From assembly GCF_030690345.1 (NCBI RefSeq), contig NZ_JAUYGV010000006.1, positions 868,001 through 932,000 of the forward strand: a DNA stretch of 64,000 nucleotides, read 5' to 3'. The stretch is from Rheinheimera sp. (GTDB lineage: Bacteria > Pseudomonadota > Gammaproteobacteria > Enterobacterales > Alteromonadaceae). The notes beneath the pieces were generated by a model, which searched no databases, was not told where the DNA came from, and worked only from the letters and a program-made list of their open reading frames with translations. Shown one piece after another: positions 9,145 through 18,122 of this stretch (position 1 is its first letter; each line of letters begins with the position of its first letter). Both the position numbers and the translations under genes were made by a program.

Positions 9145-12009
9145 ATGACAAAATTTAAACTCAGTATGCTGACACTGGCGCTGGCTGCAGCCGGTTCCGG
9201 TTCCGTGGCGTATGCGCAAACAGCAGAGCAGGCCAAGGCTGATGAACAAATTGAAGTGATTTCGGTAACAGGTTATCGCGGCAGTCTGCAAAAAGCGCAG
9301 GCGATTAAAATGAGTGAAAACTCTATCGTAGAAGTGCTGTCGGCCGAAGACATCGGTAAGCTGCCGGACACCAGCGTGGCAGAATCACTGGCGCGTTTAC
9401 CGGGCTTAGCCGGCGAGCGTCGTAACGGCCGCACCAGCGGTTTATCGGTACGTGGTTTTAATGAAAACTATGTCGGCACTTCATTAAATGGCCGCGAACT
9501 GCTGGGCATGGGTGATAACCGCGGCGTGGAATACGATCTGTACCCGTCTGAAATTGTGTCTACCGCTTTAGTTTACAAAACTCCGGATGCCAGCCTGATG
9601 GCACAAGGCATTGGTGGTACTGTTGATTTGCAAACGGTAAAGCCGCTGTCAGCGGAGCGCACCATTGCCTTCAACGGCAGCTATGAGAAAAATGATCAGG
9701 ACTCCGGCAATCCGGATTTTGATAACACCGGCCACCGTTTGTCATTTAACTACATTGATAAATTCCTTGATGACCGGCTGGGTGTTGCCCTGGTTGTGGC
9801 ATCGCTGGAAACACCGCGTCAGGAACAGCAGTTCCGTGGTTGGGGTTATGCCGGGGTAAATTTAGGCCTGAATGATGAAGGCCAGTTGCAAAACCCACGT
9901 CGCGCGACTGATGAGGTCGACGTACCGGAAGGCACCGTTGTATTAGGTGGCCACGATTCCTTTACCCGTTCCGCGATGCTGGAGCGCGATTCAGTTGCTC
10001 TGGTACTGGAATATGTGGTTAATGACCGGTTGACTGCTACCTTCGATGCGCTGTATATCGATTTTAATGAGCAGGACGCCCGCCGTGGTCTGGAAGAGGG
10101 CGGTGCTGAGTGGGGTACCGGCGCTTATACTATTACCGGCGTAGAAAATGGCCTGGTTACCTCCGGCTATTACGACGGTTTTTATTCTGTAGTGCGCAAC
10201 GATGTGCGCGAGCAGGATTCTGAGCTGAAAACCTTTGGCCTGAACCTGGAGTACCAGATTAACGATAACTGGACAGGGCAGTTGGATATTTCCAGCGGCA
10301 AAGTAACCAAGTCTATTACTGATATTGAAAGCTATTCCGGGGTTGGCCGTGCAACCTCTGAGGGCCGCCCTATAACTGCCCGCTCCTGGGTTATGACACC
10401 TGATGGCGCTTTTTACTCTGATCACCCGACTATCGCACCGGTAGATTTAACCGACCCAAGCCTGATTCGTTTAGCCGGACCACAAGCCTGGGGTGGCTCA
10501 TTGGCACCTATTGACGCTTTTCAGGATGTAAACGGTTTTGGCCCAACGACTGCGCAGGATGGTTTTGTTAATAACCCGGATTTTGAAGAAACGCTGGACT
10601 CAGTGCGCCTGCAAACCAATGGTTATGTGGAATGGGGTATCTTTAATGAACTGGAGTTGGGCGTAGTATATAAAGAGCGCTCTAAAACCAAGATTAATAA
10701 TGGCGCTTTCTTAACAGCAAACGACTGGCCTGACGCAGGCCCTATCCCCAATGTGCTGGGGGTGGCAGATTTAAGCTTTATCGGTATTAACGGTGTATTG
10801 GCCTATGACGCCCTTGGTCTGTACCGAAGTGGCTTTTACACTGAGACCAATGCGGCGTTGCTGGAAAACGGCCGCTACGGTGATACTTACAATATTGAAG
10901 AAAAGCTGACTACCTTGTACGGTATGCTGGATATCAGTACTGAGATTGGCAATATTGCCGTAAGTGGTAATGTCGGCGTGCAAATTGTGCGTGCCGATCA
11001 GCAAGGCCAGGGCTTTAGCGCTACGACTAACTCGCGTGGCTTTACCGAGGCTGTGCCTGTATCTGCCGGCACAGATTATACCGATGTATTGCCCAGCCTG
11101 AACCTGAGCTTTGAAGTTGCCGATCGGCAGTACGTACGTACCGGTTTATCTAAAGTGATGAGCCGGCCGCGGATGGACGATATGCGACCAAACTCGCAGG
11201 TAACCTTTGCCTTTAATGACACCAATATAATCTCAACTGATCCACTAAATAGTGCTTGGGGCGGTAATGGCGGTAATACTGAACTGAAACCTTTGGAAGC
11301 AGATCAGTTTGACTTGTCATATGAAAACTACTTCCATGATAATGGCTTCTTTGCGGCGAGCTTCTTTTTTAAAGATCTGAAAAACTGGCATCGCAATGAC
11401 ACCTTAATCGTAGATTTTTCAGATAATTATATTCCCGGATTCCATCAAACCAGCCCTGATCCGATTACTGGTGAAGTGAGAGAGCCTGGTACCTTTTTGG
11501 GTCGTTTAGATGTGCGTCAGGATGGGCTAACCGGCTTTGTGCGTGGTTACGAATTCCAGGCCAGTGTGCCGTTCGATATTATCCATGAAGCCTTAGATGG
11601 CTTTGGTATTGTTGCCAGTGCCACCTTTATGGATGGCAAACTGGATGACGGTGGCCGGGTGCCTGGTTTGTCTGAGGAGATTTATACTCTGACAGCTTAC
11701 TATGAGTACAAGGGCTTTGAATTCCGTATCTCCGGCACTAAACGCGATGAGTTCCAGACTGAAGAGCGTGGTATCAGTTTGAGTTTGGTGCCGGTGAGCC
11801 GTCAGGGTACAGAGCTGTGGGATGCGCAAATTGGTTATGACTTCAGCGAGTCGGGCATCGACGCACTGGATGGTTTACGTGTTACATTGCAGGCACAAAA
11901 CCTGACAGACGAGAAAGACATCAGCAACAGTGGTGATGATACCCGTCAGGTTGTAACCTATCAGAGCTTTGGCCGTAACTATATGCTAGGGTTGAACTAT
12001 AAGTTCTAA
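9145..12009 (+). CDS. TonB-dependent receptor, probable maltodextrin importer
   Basis: A 954-residue outer membrane receptor. A signal peptide (MTKFKLSMLTLALAAAG..., cleaved near AYAQ) precedes a short TonB-box-like stretch (EVISVTGYRGSL), a plug domain (SAEDIGKLPDTSVAESLARLPG) and a 22-stranded barrel ending in NYKF. Size and N-terminus resemble the Xanthomonas/Caulobacter type of carbohydrate receptor. I start at ATG 9145, by alignment with the sister receptor and GGGGA eight bases upstream; ATG 9136 would add three residues. Neighbours malQ and pullulanase suggest malto-oligosaccharide uptake, which is inference. Confidence 0.9.
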   Translation: MTKFKLSMLTLALAAAGSGSVAYAQTAEQAKADEQIEVISVTGYRGSLQKAQAIKMSENSIVEVLSAEDIGKLPDTSVAESLARLPGLAGERRNGRTSGLSVRGFNENYVGTSLNGRELLGMGDNRGVEYDLYPSEIVSTALVYKTPDASLMAQGIGGTVDLQTVKPLSAERTIAFNGSYEKNDQDSGNPDFDNTGHRLSFNYIDKFLDDRLGVALVVASLETPRQEQQFRGWGYAGVNLGLNDEGQLQNPRRATDEVDVPEGTVVLGGHDSFTRSAMLERDSVALVLEYVVNDRLTATFDALYIDFNEQDARRGLEEGGAEWGTGAYTITGVENGLVTSGYYDGFYSVVRNDVREQDSELKTFGLNLEYQINDNWTGQLDISSGKVTKSITDIESYSGVGRATSEGRPITARSWVMTPDGAFYSDHPTIAPVDLTDPSLIRLAGPQAWGGSLAPIDAFQDVNGFGPTTAQDGFVNNPDFEETLDSVRLQTNGYVEWGIFNELELGVVYKERSKTKINNGAFLTANDWPDAGPIPNVLGVADLSFIGINGVLAYDALGLYRSGFYTETNAALLENGRYGDTYNIEEKLTTLYGMLDISTEIGNIAVSGNVGVQIVRADQQGQGFSATTNSRGFTEAVPVSAGTDYTDVLPSLNLSFEVADRQYVRTGLSKVMSRPRMDDMRPNSQVTFAFNDTNIISTDPLNSAWGGNGGNTELKPLEADQFDLSYENYFHDNGFFAASFFFKDLKNWHRNDTLIVDFSDNYIPGFHQTSPDPITGEVREPGTFLGRLDVRQDGLTGFVRGYEFQASVPFDIIHEALDGFGIVASATFMDGKLDDGGRVPGLSEEIYTLTAYYEYKGFEFRISGTKRDEFQTEERGISLSLVPVSRQGTELWDAQIGYDFSESGIDALDGLRVTLQAQNLTDEKDISNSGDDTRQVVTYQSFGRNYMLGLNYKF

Positions 12010-12020
12010 GCTTGGCAGCC

Positions 12021-12046
12021 TTAGCGGTAAAGTGATTTACCGCTAA
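12021..12046 (+). other. Hairpin after TonB receptor 1
   Basis: A perfect 11-base stem (TTAGCGGTAAA, 12021-12031 with 12036-12046) with a GTGA loop starts 12 bases after the receptor stop codon. No T run follows, so it may protect the 3' end of the receptor mRNA rather than terminate. Confidence 0.6.
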
Positions 12047-12058
12047 ATATGTTATCGA

Positions 12059-12096
12059 CAGCCCAACCAAGCTTTGCCTGGTTGGGCTGTTTTGTT
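12059..12096 (+). terminator. Terminator or attenuator between receptor and halogenase genes
   Basis: A perfect 11-base stem (CAGCCCAACCA, 12059-12069 with 12079-12089) is followed by TTTTGTT. It lies 16 bases before the halogenase start codon. It should end most receptor transcripts and let a fraction read through, so the halogenase would be made at a lower level. Confidence 0.75.
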
Positions 12097-12111
12097 CTGA
12101 AAGGTGCAACT

Positions 12112-13596
12112 ATGCAGACTGTGCGTAAAGTCGTCATTTTAGGTGGTGGTACCTCAGGTTGGATTGCTGCCGCTTTGCTGAAAAAAGTGCTGGGTAACGT
12201 CGTCGATATCCAATTGGTTGAATCTGAGGACATCGGTACAGTGGGTGTTGGCGAAGCGACCATTCCGCCAATCCGTTTATTAAATAACGTGCTGGGTATT
12301 AACGAGGCGGAGTTTTTACGCGAAACCAAAGCCACGATTAAACTGGCGATTAAATTCGAAAACTGGCGGGTGCAGGGTGAAAGCTATTTTCATACCTTTG
12401 GCGCACCGGGTAAAAGCCTGGCATTCTGCCATTTCCATCATCTTTGGCGCCGGGCGCAGCAGTTGGGCGATACCACTTCGCTGTGGCAATACGACTTAAA
12501 CTATCTGTGTGCTGAGGCCGGTAAATTTGCCGGCATTAACAGTAAAGATCCGGTACTGGAGTTACCCTACGCTTATCATTTTGATGCCGGGTTGTACGCG
12601 CGTTTTTTGCGCAAGTTTAGCGAGCAAATGGGCGTAGTTCGCCATGAAGGTAAAGTTGGCAGCGTAACCCAGCATGGCAATGGTGATATTCAACATCTGG
12701 TGTTAGAAGATGGCCGGGTACTGGCAGGTGATTTATTTATCGATTGTTCCGGTTTTCGCGGCCTGCTTATTCAGCAGAAATTGAATACCGGCTATGAAGA
12801 CTGGAGCCATTGGTTACCCTGTGACAGAGCTGTGGCTGTGCCATCAGAGCGTTTTGAGCACACGCTACCTTATACCCGCTCAATTGCTCATAGCAGTGGC
12901 TGGCAGTGGCGTATACCGCTGCAGCACCGCAATGGTAACGGCATGGTATACAGCAGTGCGCATTATACTGAGCAGCAGGCAGCGGATATTTTGTTGGCAA
13001 ACCTGGACAGTAAAGCCCTGGCGGAGCCTAAATTTATTCAGTTTAAAACCGGCCGGCGGCGCAAGCAGTGGCACCGCAACGTGGTATCAGTAGGTTTGTC
13101 GAGTGGCTTTTTGGAACCGCTGGAGTCAACCAGTATTCACCTGATCCAATCGGCCGTGGTGCGCTTACTGCAATTGTTTCCGCACCAGGGGGTTACCGCA
13201 GAGCTGGTAAATGAATACAACCGCCAGTCGCAGATCGAGTTTGAGCAGGTGCGCGACTTTATCATTCTGCATTATCATGTGAACGAGCGAACCGACAGTA
13301 CGTTTTGGCGTGATGTACGGCAGATGGATATTCCGGCGACGCTGGCACGGAAAATTGAACTGTTTGCACAAAATGGCAGCTTATTCCGTGAGCAGAATGA
13401 TTTGTTTCTGGAAAGCTCCTGGCTGCAGGTTATGTTAGGGCAGGGCATAGTACCAAAAGACTACCACCCGCTGGCGAACAGTTTCTCTGAAACTCAGTTA
13501 AAGCAGATGTTGCAAAGCATGCTGGCGATAAAACGCGATCCGTTGGCAAAATTACCGTCGCATGACGAGTTTTTGCGGAAAGTATGCGGTCAATAA
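12112..13596 (+). CDS. Flavin-dependent tryptophan halogenase family protein
   Basis: A 494-residue protein of the tryptophan halogenase family. The FAD motif GGGTSGW is at residues 11-17, VGVGEATIPPIR follows, and the family signature W-x-W-x-I-P is intact as WQWRIP at residues 264-269. A lysine block (TIKLAIKFENWR) lies where halogenases carry the catalytic lysine. Such genes often accompany TonB receptor genes for carbohydrates in Alteromonadales and Caulobacter, and their substrate is unknown. ATG 12112 has AAGG nine bases upstream; a start at 12049 lies inside the terminator and is rejected. Halogenation of any substrate is not shown by sequence. Confidence 0.9.
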   Translation: MQTVRKVVILGGGTSGWIAAALLKKVLGNVVDIQLVESEDIGTVGVGEATIPPIRLLNNVLGINEAEFLRETKATIKLAIKFENWRVQGESYFHTFGAPGKSLAFCHFHHLWRRAQQLGDTTSLWQYDLNYLCAEAGKFAGINSKDPVLELPYAYHFDAGLYARFLRKFSEQMGVVRHEGKVGSVTQHGNGDIQHLVLEDGRVLAGDLFIDCSGFRGLLIQQKLNTGYEDWSHWLPCDRAVAVPSERFEHTLPYTRSIAHSSGWQWRIPLQHRNGNGMVYSSAHYTEQQAADILLANLDSKALAEPKFIQFKTGRRRKQWHRNVVSVGLSSGFLEPLESTSIHLIQSAVVRLLQLFPHQGVTAELVNEYNRQSQIEFEQVRDFIILHYHVNERTDSTFWRDVRQMDIPATLARKIELFAQNGSLFREQNDLFLESSWLQVMLGQGIVPKDYHPLANSFSETQLKQMLQSMLAIKRDPLAKLPSHDEFLRKVCGQ

Positions 13597-13606
13597 AAAC
13601 CTTTCG

Positions 13607-14926
13607 CTAATTTTGCCGCTGCGGCGCGTTGTTCCACAGGTTCTGGTGTTCACTCTGGCTGAAAAATTGCTCCGGATGCCAGCAACGCGGAATAAAGCGC
13701 CGTAGCTGGCCGGGCTCAAAATCGGCGCTCAGGCTGGCCAGAATATCCTGTAGCCGCTGCTGCGGCATAATGGCCAACCGGTCGCGTGCCGGCCGGAAAT
13801 ACAGGTTATGCGCTACGCTGATGCAACTGTTATGGCCACCACGACGGTACTGCAGATTACGGCTGACAATGCGGCACAGCGGCTCTTCTGCTTTGGCCGG
13901 ATATAACTGATTAACTACAGCTAACTCGTACTTTTCCGCCAGGCTTAAATCGTTTTGCGCCGGAATAAATACCACACCGAAGCCTTGCGGAAATACTCCG
14001 GTAATCTTTAGTAAATGCCCGACAAATTGCGCATTTAACTCACCGCGTTTTACCGCGTCTTTCAGTACTAACGTGGCTTTAGGCAGTGCTTCGTAGGCAA
14101 AGCGCTGCCGGCCCGGCAATACAATAGAGCTGTATACCTGTGGCACTTTTAACAAGCTGCCCAGCGCACTGGCCGGGTCGTCAGTTGCCGCCAGCAAGCG
14201 TTCGGTAAAATCGAGCCGCTGTTGCTGTTGCGCCATATCCTGCTGTTGTTCCAGCTTGTTGTTGCTACGAAAACGCACAACGGCTAAGGCTTGGGCAAAA
14301 AAGTGCTGCCGTGCTTTAGCGCTAAGCTGCAGCAATTGCTGACGCTCATCCGCTTGCAACGGCCGGTGCGGATTAAGGTTGCCATTGCTGCCGGCCAATA
14401 CCGCCAGAGCTTTGGGATGCAGCATACCCACATCCAGCAACAGCACTGCTATAACCATCGGCAATTGCACGTTTAAGCGGTACGGACAATCCGGGTCTTT
14501 TGTATCGCGCCGGGCATAGTGTTGTTGTATCCAGGGATCATTAAGCAGCTGTTGTTGCAGCATATGCTGCAATAAACGCAGCGATAACGTAGCGCGGTAC
14601 AGGGCTTTGTAGCCAAACTGTACCTCGCGCCAGCGCCGCGGTGAGTCGGGTACGGTGAGCTGCAAGGTGCCGAGTAATCTGGCGGAGCGGTTCAGCGTTT
14701 CGGCTTCTGTTTGCCCTTCCGTTAGCAGCAGAATTTTTTCGGCCACAAAGGCCAGCTCGGCCATGGCTGCCGGCGGGGTAACGCTGCTGTGCGTGGCGCG
14801 GAAAAAGTCTGCCGCGATACTCACCAGCGACAACGCCGAAGCGGGCGTACTCAGGCTGTTAAGTACGCGTTTCAATTCGCGCATAAATACGCTGTCGGCG
14901 GTGCTGATACTGGCCTGGTTACGCAA
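13607..14926 (-). CDS. Degenerate HD-GYP-like protein
   Basis: A 439-residue soluble protein. The middle (VIAVLLLDVGMLHPKAL...) resembles the metal-binding region of HD-GYP cyclic-di-GMP phosphodiesterases, but the HD pair reads LD and no GYP motif is seen. The later stretch AQFVGHLLKITGVFPQGFGVV resembles the usual HD-GYP end (a '...GVYPPG' block). So it looks like a catalytically dead HD-GYP relative, perhaps a binding or scaffolding protein. It starts at TTG 14926 with AAGGA six bases upstream. It is on the strand opposite its glucan-locus neighbours. The family call is by eye. Confidence 0.55.
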   Translation of the reverse strand: MRNQASISTADSVFMRELKRVLNSLSTPASALSLVSIAADFFRATHSSVTPPAAMAELAFVAEKILLLTEGQTEAETLNRSARLLGTLQLTVPDSPRRWREVQFGYKALYRATLSLRLLQHMLQQQLLNDPWIQQHYARRDTKDPDCPYRLNVQLPMVIAVLLLDVGMLHPKALAVLAGSNGNLNPHRPLQADERQQLLQLSAKARQHFFAQALAVVRFRSNNKLEQQQDMAQQQQRLDFTERLLAATDDPASALGSLLKVPQVYSSIVLPGRQRFAYEALPKATLVLKDAVKRGELNAQFVGHLLKITGVFPQGFGVVFIPAQNDLSLAEKYELAVVNQLYPAKAEEPLCRIVSRNLQYRRGGHNSCISVAHNLYFRPARDRLAIMPQQRLQDILASLSADFEPGQLRRFIPRCWHPEQFFSQSEHQNLWNNAPQRQN

Positions 14927-15210
14927 TGCTGATCCTTTAGTCCAAATGCGGCGCCTGGTCTGAAGTACGGCGCTGTAGAGGTTTACAATAGCGCAATGCG
15001 TTAACCGGATAAAGTACGGCTGTGGCTTTGCACCGCTAAAGTGCGCATTTTCCCGCTTTGCGCTGCTTTGGCGCAGCTGAATACGTATTCATATTGCGCC
15101 CTGCCCCAATTAGGTTAATAAATAAACTGCTTAAAAAGCAGGCTGCACCTCTCATGCTGCTGCATGGAACGCGCAACCACAACAATAAAAACATACGGGG
15201 ATACAGGAGC
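14927..15210. promoter_or_regulatory. Divergent control region before TonB receptor 2
   Basis: This stretch of 284 bases holds the second full operator (15078-15091), TTGCGC at 15094 and TAATAAAT at 15116, nearly copying the layout before receptor 1. GGGGA precedes ATG 15211 by the same distance as in the sister gene. Upstream of the operator both regions also share TGCGCTGCTTT. Confidence 0.65.
15078..15091. promoter_or_regulatory. Palindromic operator before TonB receptor 2
   Basis: TGAATACGTATTCA is a perfect 14-base palindrome, identical to the centre of the operator at 9012-9027. It sits at the same distance from the putative -35 element, so one regulator probably controls both receptors. 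Confidence 0.7.
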
Positions 15211-18099
15211 ATGAATAAGTTTAAGCTTAGTCTGCTCACGCTTGCTATGGCAGGGGTGGGTAGTCTGGCATGGTCTGCTGTTGCACAAACAGCACAGCAG
15301 ACGCCACAACCAGCAAATCAACAAACCTCAACCGACAGCACAGTAGCTGCAGCGGCTTTGGATAGTGTGGAAGTGATTCAGGTGCGCGGCTTTGCCAGCA
15401 GCCTGTTCCGCTCACTGGATGCCAAGCGCTTTGGTGATACGGTATCAGAAACCATTTCGGCAGATGATTTGGGCGCGCTGCCTGATGTATCGATGGCCGA
15501 TGCTTTAACGCGCTTGCCGGGTATTTCGGCGGTGCGTACCGGTGGTCAGGCGGCAGAGATTAATATCCGCGGTATGTCCGGTGGTTTTGTCTTTTCAACT
15601 TTAAACGGCCGTGAACAGGTGTCTACCAGCGGCAAACGCAATATTGAGTTTGACCAATATCCGTCTGAATTAATTAACTCTGCCGCCGTGTATAAATCGC
15701 CGAAGGCGTCGCTGATAGAAGGCGGTGTTGCCGGTACGGTAGAGCTGCAAACCGCCAGCCCGCTGCGCAACGAAAAACAGCATACCTTTACCGTTAATGC
15801 CCGCGGCATGTACAACGACCGCGCTGACGAAGTGCCGGATGGCGTCGATTTTGGCCATCGCTTCAGCTTGTCGTATCAGGGCAAGTTTTTAAATGACACT
15901 CTTGGTTTTGCTGCCGGTTATGCCCGCTTGTATCAGCCCAGCGTGGCGACACAATTTGTTGGCCTGGCCTATAACGGCGAGAAAGACATCAATGATGATG
16001 GTGTGAACGAATATATCAGCGAGGGTTTTGAGCTGCAGCACAAAGGCGGTGAAGAAACCCGTGACGGCTATATGGCTGCGCTGGAGTGGACGCCCCATGA
16101 TGCTTTTACCTTAAAAGCCGATGCGTTCTTATCTAAATTTGATAAAGAAGCCTTTGCCCGTGGCTTACGGGTAAAATTTGGCGGCCCGACCGCTGCATTA
16201 GGTAACGCGGAGCTTAACGGTAGCTCGGTGATTGGCGGCACCTTTAACCGCACTACCACCAGCTTTACCCGGGTAGAAATTGTTAATGATGACAACCGCG
16301 ATTACGACGAGGTACGCAGCTTTGGCATTAATGCCGATTGGGATGTCAGCGACAGTGTAAACCTGAGTTTTGACGTATCGCATTCCGGCGCCAAAAGTAA
16401 CTTCCGTAACGGCCTGCTATGGGCGCTGGTAGCGGAAGATGCCACTGCAGAAACGCCGGTGCTGGATACCAATGTGTCCATCTCTTATCAGCTGAATAAC
16501 CTGAACCTGCCGGGCGTAGGCTTTAACCAGGCTGCAGCATTTTCTGATATCGATAAGGTGATGGTGAGCAAATACGGTATTTACCCTTATGTTAACGAAG
16601 ATGAAGTAAACGCTGTGCGCTTAGATGCGACCTGGATGTTGGATTTGCCCGTGGTTGCTTCACTGGAGGCTGGCGTACGTTACTCAGAGCGCAGCTACAA
16701 AAATGACCGCTCTATCTTTGAATATGGCAGTGATGGCGCTTTTCTTAATTCACAGCCGCCGCTGCGCCTGACGGCAGATATGACAGAAGTAGTGAATTTT
16801 CAGGGTGATTTTGCTGCCTACCCGGCCTATTTGTCGGTTGATCTGAATAAAGCGTTAGCGGCATGGTTTCCTGAAGGTATACCGCAGCCGGTACAAACCT
16901 GGGGCACCGGTAACCCGGATCTGGTGGAAGAGCAACTGGCGCAGAGCGGACCGAATACCAGTTGGTCAGTGCTGGAAAGCGGCGAAGTGTATGAAGATGT
17001 GCTGGCCGGCTATGTGATGGCGAACCTGGATACGGACGTTTTTGGTATTCCGCTAAGCGGTAATATCGGCGTACGTGTGGTGCAAACCGACCAAAGTGCT
17101 ACTAACCTTGCCGATGTCAACGGCGACCCGCTGCGCGGTGCGCAAAATATTACCGATGATGCCGGCCTGGTTAATACCCGCTATGCGCCCGGCGTGCTGG
17201 GTGAGAAATACACCGATTTGCTGCCGCAGCTGAACCTGAACTTCGGCATTACCGACAACTCGCAAATCCGTTTTGCCGCGGCAAAAGTGATGTCGCGGCC
17301 ACCGATTAACCGGTTGGCGTCTAATACCTCTATTAGCATCAGTGACGACGGTGAAATCAGCGGTAACAGTTCCAACAGCCCGTTCTTACGGCCGTTTGAA
17401 GCGACGCAGTACGATTTATCCTATGAGTACTATCTGCCGTCCGGCGCTATTGCTTTTGCGTTGTTTTACAAAGACATTAAGTCTTTTGTAAATGATTTTA
17501 CCATTCAGCAATTTGACTTTGCCGGCGCCGGCTATGATGTACCGCTTGAAGTAATAGACGAAGACGGTATTCCGCGAGCCACCTTTAACGGTGCTTTTTC
17601 TACCGCGGTAAATAACGGTGAGGGCGGCTATATCCGCGGTGCCGAACTGGCTTTTACCAAGGTGTTTGATACCTTGCCTGAAATGTGGTCCGGCTTGGGT
17701 GTGCAGGGTAGTTATTCCTATACCGAAAGTGAAGTCAGCCTGATTAATGACTTAGGCGGCGCAGCCACTGAGACCAGCTTTGAAGGCCTGTCGCAAGATG
17801 TGTTTACCGGCACGGTATTCTGGAATTATCGCGGCTTTGATGCCCGCGTCAGTGCGCGCTACCGCTCGCCGTTTGTCTCGTCCCAGGTAGGTATTGACGA
17901 GCAAATAACCAACTTTGACAGTGAAACCGTAATCGACATGCAAACCTCGTATGACGTTAACGACCATTTCAAGCTGTTGTTTCAGGTAAACAACCTGACA
18001 GATGAACCCACTAAGAGCTATTTCGGTGACAAGGCGCAAACCGGCACGATCCAATTTTTTGGCCGCCAGTTCTACCTTGGCGCGGTGTACACCTTTTAA
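15211..18099 (+). CDS. TonB-dependent receptor of the pullulanase operon
   Basis: A 962-residue outer membrane receptor, sister of the one at 9145. A signal peptide (MNKFKLSLLTLAMAGVG..., cleaved near AVAQ) is followed by a Gln/Thr-rich linker, VEVIQVRGFASSL, a plug (SADDLGALPDVSMADALTRLPG) and a long barrel ending in YTF. An open frame runs upstream to 15058 through the promoter, but ATG 15211 is right by homology and by GGGGA upstream. The lipoprotein pullulanase starts 23 bases later, so the pair likely captures branched alpha-glucan and imports the products. The substrate is inferred from context. Confidence 0.9.
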   Translation: MNKFKLSLLTLAMAGVGSLAWSAVAQTAQQTPQPANQQTSTDSTVAAAALDSVEVIQVRGFASSLFRSLDAKRFGDTVSETISADDLGALPDVSMADALTRLPGISAVRTGGQAAEINIRGMSGGFVFSTLNGREQVSTSGKRNIEFDQYPSELINSAAVYKSPKASLIEGGVAGTVELQTASPLRNEKQHTFTVNARGMYNDRADEVPDGVDFGHRFSLSYQGKFLNDTLGFAAGYARLYQPSVATQFVGLAYNGEKDINDDGVNEYISEGFELQHKGGEETRDGYMAALEWTPHDAFTLKADAFLSKFDKEAFARGLRVKFGGPTAALGNAELNGSSVIGGTFNRTTTSFTRVEIVNDDNRDYDEVRSFGINADWDVSDSVNLSFDVSHSGAKSNFRNGLLWALVAEDATAETPVLDTNVSISYQLNNLNLPGVGFNQAAAFSDIDKVMVSKYGIYPYVNEDEVNAVRLDATWMLDLPVVASLEAGVRYSERSYKNDRSIFEYGSDGAFLNSQPPLRLTADMTEVVNFQGDFAAYPAYLSVDLNKALAAWFPEGIPQPVQTWGTGNPDLVEEQLAQSGPNTSWSVLESGEVYEDVLAGYVMANLDTDVFGIPLSGNIGVRVVQTDQSATNLADVNGDPLRGAQNITDDAGLVNTRYAPGVLGEKYTDLLPQLNLNFGITDNSQIRFAAAKVMSRPPINRLASNTSISISDDGEISGNSSNSPFLRPFEATQYDLSYEYYLPSGAIAFALFYKDIKSFVNDFTIQQFDFAGAGYDVPLEVIDEDGIPRATFNGAFSTAVNNGEGGYIRGAELAFTKVFDTLPEMWSGLGVQGSYSYTESEVSLINDLGGAATETSFEGLSQDVFTGTVFWNYRGFDARVSARYRSPFVSSQVGIDEQITNFDSETVIDMQTSYDVNDHFKLLFQVNNLTDEPTKSYFGDKAQTGTIQFFGRQFYLGAVYTF

Positions 18100-18122
18100 C
18101 CGGATTTTGGAGCAACAAAGCA

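Noticed and set aside
15058..15210. N-terminal extension of TonB receptor 2
   Set aside because: It would translate the operator and promoter and put 51 residues before a normal signal peptide.
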